A DNA stretch of 64,000 bases, from contig DEFL01000049.1 of NCBI GenBank assembly GCA_002350845.1, positions 1-64,000 of the forward strand, given 5' to 3'. The position numbers and the translations under genes were made by a program. A model generated the notes under the pieces. That model had not been told where the DNA came from. It ran no database searches and saw only the letters and a program-made list of their open reading frames with translations. This DNA is from Christensenella sp. UBA2853 (lineage in GTDB: Bacteria > Bacillota > Clostridia > Christensenellales > Aristaeellaceae). Shown piece by piece: positions 61,515-64,000 of this stretch. Every line of letters starts with the position of its first letter. Positions within the stretch are counted from its first letter, which is position 1.

Positions 61515-63022
61515 ATTGGCAATCATTAATCAGCGGTTCTGATGTCAGAGGCGTTGCTATGGGTGAGCATCCTGTGCTGACCGAACACATCGCCAAATGC
61601 CTGGGCATGGCATTTGCTCGTTTCACCGCACAAAAAACCGGCAAGCCTGTGAGCCAGGTCACCATTGCAATTGGGAGAGACAGCCGTGTAACCGGACCGG
61701 CGCTGGCAACAGCTGCAGCGGAAGGCATTTCCAGAGCCGGGGCATCTGTGATGAATTTCGGCCTGTGTACCACACCGGCTATGTATATGTCGATTATCAC
61801 GCCTGGATTTCAGCCGGATGGCTCCATTATGGTGACTGCCAGCCATCTTCCGCCTGAACGGAATGGTCTGAAATTCTTCCTCGCGGACGGTGGACTCGAG
61901 ACAAAAGATGTCGTTGAGCTGCTGAATACAGCCAGTGAACTGAATCCGGAAGATTTTGCTGTTTCCGGCAAAATTGCTGATAAGCCATTTTTGCCTGTAT
62001 ATATGAATCAGCTTGCAGACAGAATTCGGACGGGACTTGATACAGATCTCCCCAAGCCCCTGCTTGGACTGCATGTGGTGGTCGACGCTGGCAACGGCGC
62101 TGGCGGGTTTTATGCCGAGCTGATGGAAAGCCTCGGCGCATGGATTGAAGGCAGCCAGTTCCTTGAGCCGGATGGCAGATTTCCGAATCATATGCCCAAT
62201 CCGGAAAATCCCGAAGCAATGCGTTCTGTCTCAGAGGCAGTGAAACGTGCCGGGGCTGACCTTGGTGTGATTTTTGACGCGGACTGCGACCGTGCAGCCA
62301 TCGTGGACAGCGATGGCAGAGAGATCAATCGAAACCGGCTGATTGCCCTTGTTTCGGCCATGATCCTGGATGAAAAACCGGGTCAGACCATTGTTACGGA
62401 CTCTGTGACGAGCTCGGGTCTCAGAAAGTTTATCAATGACTGGGGCGGAGAGCATTACCGCTACAAGAGAGGCTACCGCAATGTGATTGATGAGGCACGG
62501 CGGCTGAATGATGAAGGCATTGAATGTCCTCTTGCCATTGAGACCAGTGGTCATGCGGCACTGAAAGAAAACCATTTCCTCGATGACGGCATGTATCTTG
62601 TGACCGTGCTGATTGTCAAGGCAATGAAGCTGAAGCAGCAGGGCAAAACGCTGGGATCCCTGATTGCTGATCTTCAGGAACCGGTCGAGAGCAAGGAAAT
62701 CAGACTGAATATAACTGATGAAAACTTCCGCGCGGCCGGTCAGAATGCCATCGCAATGGTCATGGATTATGCCAATGCAGCGGAAAACTGGCACATCGCG
62801 CCGGATAATCGGGAAGGTGTACGCATTTCCTTTGACCTGAACGGAGGAATGGACAATGGATGGTTCCTTCTGCGGCTTTCGGTCCATGATCCTGTGCTTC
62901 CGCTGAACGTGGAAAGTGATGTTCCGGGCGGTGTGAGCACTATGCTCAAGGCACTCTATGAAGTCCTGAAAGATGCCAGCGGCATTGATTTGGAACCCCT
63001 GAAGAGTGAGATCGGCGGGTAA
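61511..63022 (+). CDS. Phosphomannomutase/phosphoglucomutase
   Basis: A 503-residue alpha-D-phosphohexomutase. The phosphoserine is S111 in VTASHLP, the magnesium site D256-A-D258-C-D260-R261, and the sugar loop is in AIETSGHAALKEN. It interconverts hexose 1- and 6-phosphates for glycolysis and wall sugars. Length and SGSDVRGVA at the N-terminus fit PMM/PGM rather than GlmM. It overlaps DUF2461 by 4 bases. Confidence 0.9.
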   Translation: MNWQSLISGSDVRGVAMGEHPVLTEHIAKCLGMAFARFTAQKTGKPVSQVTIAIGRDSRVTGPALATAAAEGISRAGASVMNFGLCTTPAMYMSIITPGFQPDGSIMVTASHLPPERNGLKFFLADGGLETKDVVELLNTASELNPEDFAVSGKIADKPFLPVYMNQLADRIRTGLDTDLPKPLLGLHVVVDAGNGAGGFYAELMESLGAWIEGSQFLEPDGRFPNHMPNPENPEAMRSVSEAVKRAGADLGVIFDADCDRAAIVDSDGREINRNRLIALVSAMILDEKPGQTIVTDSVTSSGLRKFINDWGGEHYRYKRGYRNVIDEARRLNDEGIECPLAIETSGHAALKENHFLDDGMYLVTVLIVKAMKLKQQGKTLGSLIADLQEPVESKEIRLNITDENFRAAGQNAIAMVMDYANAAENWHIAPDNREGVRISFDLNGGMDNGWFLLRLSVHDPVLPLNVESDVPGGVSTMLKALYEVLKDASGIDLEPLKSEIGG

Positions 63023-63034
63023 GACGCCTATCAT

Positions 63035-63065
63035 AAAAACAGAACCTTTGCGGGTTCTGTTTTTA
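63035..63065. terminator. Bidirectional terminator
   Basis: AAAAACAGAACC pairs with GGTTCTGTTTTT around TTTGC-G, between convergent genes. Confidence 0.88.
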
Positions 63066-63085
63066 TGATGCCTGAACATTTTGCA

Positions 63086-64000
63086 TTAAACGCGCACGAT
63101 GCGATGGGAGTAAAGACCACCCATGGGCAGTCCGCAGCCGACCGACCACAGGTCCCATGCTTTTTCCTCCGACTGCCGCCAGGAATCAGACAGCTGGGAA
63201 GCATTCCCGATGATCTTCATCGGCCCCAGAAGATGAAGCAGCTCTTCAGACTCCCGGCGCACACCAAGCAGGAGGGCCTGCGATGGACCATCTGAAGGAA
63301 GGACAGAACGATCGAACTGAAGAAAGGCATGCATGACAAGCCGGGCTACTCTTGGACGCGTATACCGCCGTGTACAGGCTTTGTCCAGCAGATCTTCCAG
63401 GCACACGGCTGTTTTCAGTGCATTTCGTACTCGATCCGGAAGCCCCTCCGACTGATCGGGAAGCTGTTTCCAGAATTCAGGGGACAGGGTGCGGAGCATG
63501 CAGAGGACAGCATGATCCAGCGCTCCGGGTTTCAGGATTCTTCCGTTAAGGGAAGCTTCTCGGAGAAGACGCACGCCTGTTTCCGGCATAGCCCCTGAGA
63601 TGGCCGGCCAGTCACCGCGGGCTAGTGCAGCCCGGATTCCGGAGGCACTTGCAAAAGTGGATGCATCCAGGCGGGTTTCAAGATAATCGGATTCCCGCGG
63701 AATGCAGAGCGGAACCATGCTGCTGCCCAGACGCATCAGCTGGCGGAGGTAGCAGACGGCGAGGGTGTTGTTCGGAGAACTGAGCACGGAAGAGCAGGCA
63801 GGATCGAATCGTCCTGCCGCTCTGGCAAGGGCTGCTGGATAAGGCAGGCCTTCAGCGAGAAAGGTGTGCAGGTCATCCAGCATGCTTTCAGGCGGGAATT
63901 CGAGAAGCGATGCGGTTTGGCTGAGCAGATCCGCACGAGGTGTTTCACATCCGAACGACAGCATGCTGCAGCCCAGACCGTTTAACAGTGAGACACCGCC
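63086..64000 (-). CDS. TmcAL-like nucleotidyltransferase (tRNA-Met cytidine acetate ligase), partial
   Basis: The C-terminal 304 codons of a gene that runs off the right edge of the window; the start is not visible. The segment LLNGLGCSMLSFGCE near the edge and GIRAALARGDW are characteristic of the TmcAL/YlbM family, which acetylates the wobble cytidine of elongator tRNA-Met using ATP and acetate. The N-terminal HIGH-type nucleotide-binding motif must lie outside. An ATG at 63964 is internal. Confidence 0.78.
   Translation of the reverse strand, partial: GGVSLLNGLGCSMLSFGCETPRADLLSQTASLLEFPPESMLDDLHTFLAEGLPYPAALARAAGRFDPACSSVLSSPNNTLAVCYLRQLMRLGSSMVPLCIPRESDYLETRLDASTFASASGIRAALARGDWPAISGAMPETGVRLLREASLNGRILKPGALDHAVLCMLRTLSPEFWKQLPDQSEGLPDRVRNALKTAVCLEDLLDKACTRRYTRPRVARLVMHAFLQFDRSVLPSDGPSQALLLGVRRESEELLHLLGPMKIIGNASQLSDSWRQSEEKAWDLWSVGCGLPMGGLYSHRIVRV

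Noticed and set aside
61511..63022. GlmM (phosphoglucosamine mutase)
   Set aside because: The length (503) and the C-terminal region fit PMM/PGM better than the ~445-residue GlmM.
1..64000. Mobile elements, prophage, tRNA genes, integration sites
   Set aside because: No transposase, integrase, phage structural gene or tRNA cloverleaf was recognised on either strand.

Overview
The window looks like a chromosomal segment from an anaerobic, fibre-degrading gut or rumen Clostridia (Firmicutes). This is an inference. It rests on Gram-positive gene orders (phoH-pgpH-ybeY-era; dnaG-rpoD-trmK-nif3), HPr kinase, YunG- and YolD-family proteins, strong AGGAGG ribosome sites, frequent TTG/GTG starts and several plant-polysaccharide enzymes. 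A relative of Christensenellales is possible but not shown. No phage, transposon, CRISPR array or tRNA was seen; the region is mostly housekeeping with one clear catabolic locus.

Layout. 0.3-1.8 kb: GH10-type intracellular xylanase. 1.9-2.3 kb: a YunG-family gene broken by an in-frame TGA. 2.4-12.1 kb: a fructan/sucrose locus with a LacI repressor and fructokinase on the minus strand, divergent from two ABC permeases, a solute-binding protein, a cytoplasmic GH32 and a secreted LamG-GH32. The model is extracellular fructan cutting, ABC import, intracellular hydrolysis and fructose phosphorylation, with LacI acting on CATGA-containing palindromes. 12.3-20.9 kb: topB, a histidine phosphatase, two alpha/beta hydrolases (one with a cinnamoyl-esterase triad), a metallophosphoesterase, rarA and purA. 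21-26 kb: hisH-hisF-hisC alone, tadA, a Y-family polymerase with a YolD-like partner, and a polysaccharide deacetylase. 26.9-27.3 kb: RNase P RNA. 27.4-33.6 kb: phoH-pgpH-ybeY-era and a membrane protein with a Ser/Arg repeat. 33.6-37.6 kb: rplM-rpsI, pyrG and an RlmI-like methyltransferase. 37.8-48 kb: a dCMP deaminase; an ilvE-led set; and an envelope/redox set (RseC-like, LCP, zinc-ribbon membrane protein, TrxR-like flavoprotein, DUF3298 protein). 48-58.3 kb: dnaG, two tandem rpoD genes, trmK, nif3 and a zinc-ribbon coiled-coil protein, then a dGTPase-like gene, ROK glucokinase, hprK and a HAD hydrolase. 58.5-64 kb: GH3 glycosidase, DUF2461 protein, phosphohexomutase and the C-terminal part of a TmcAL-like gene cut by the window edge.

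Most notable: a CTP synthase whose glutaminase nucleophile cysteine is replaced by glycine, transcribed from a promoter with a 19-bp inverted repeat between its -35 and -10; two complete primary-type sigma factors side by side; a hairpin that buries the ribosome site of the dGTPase-like gene; a thioredoxin-reductase-like protein without the usual NADPH motifs; the TGA-interrupted YunG gene; and a secreted GH32 with Glu at the usual nucleophile Asp.
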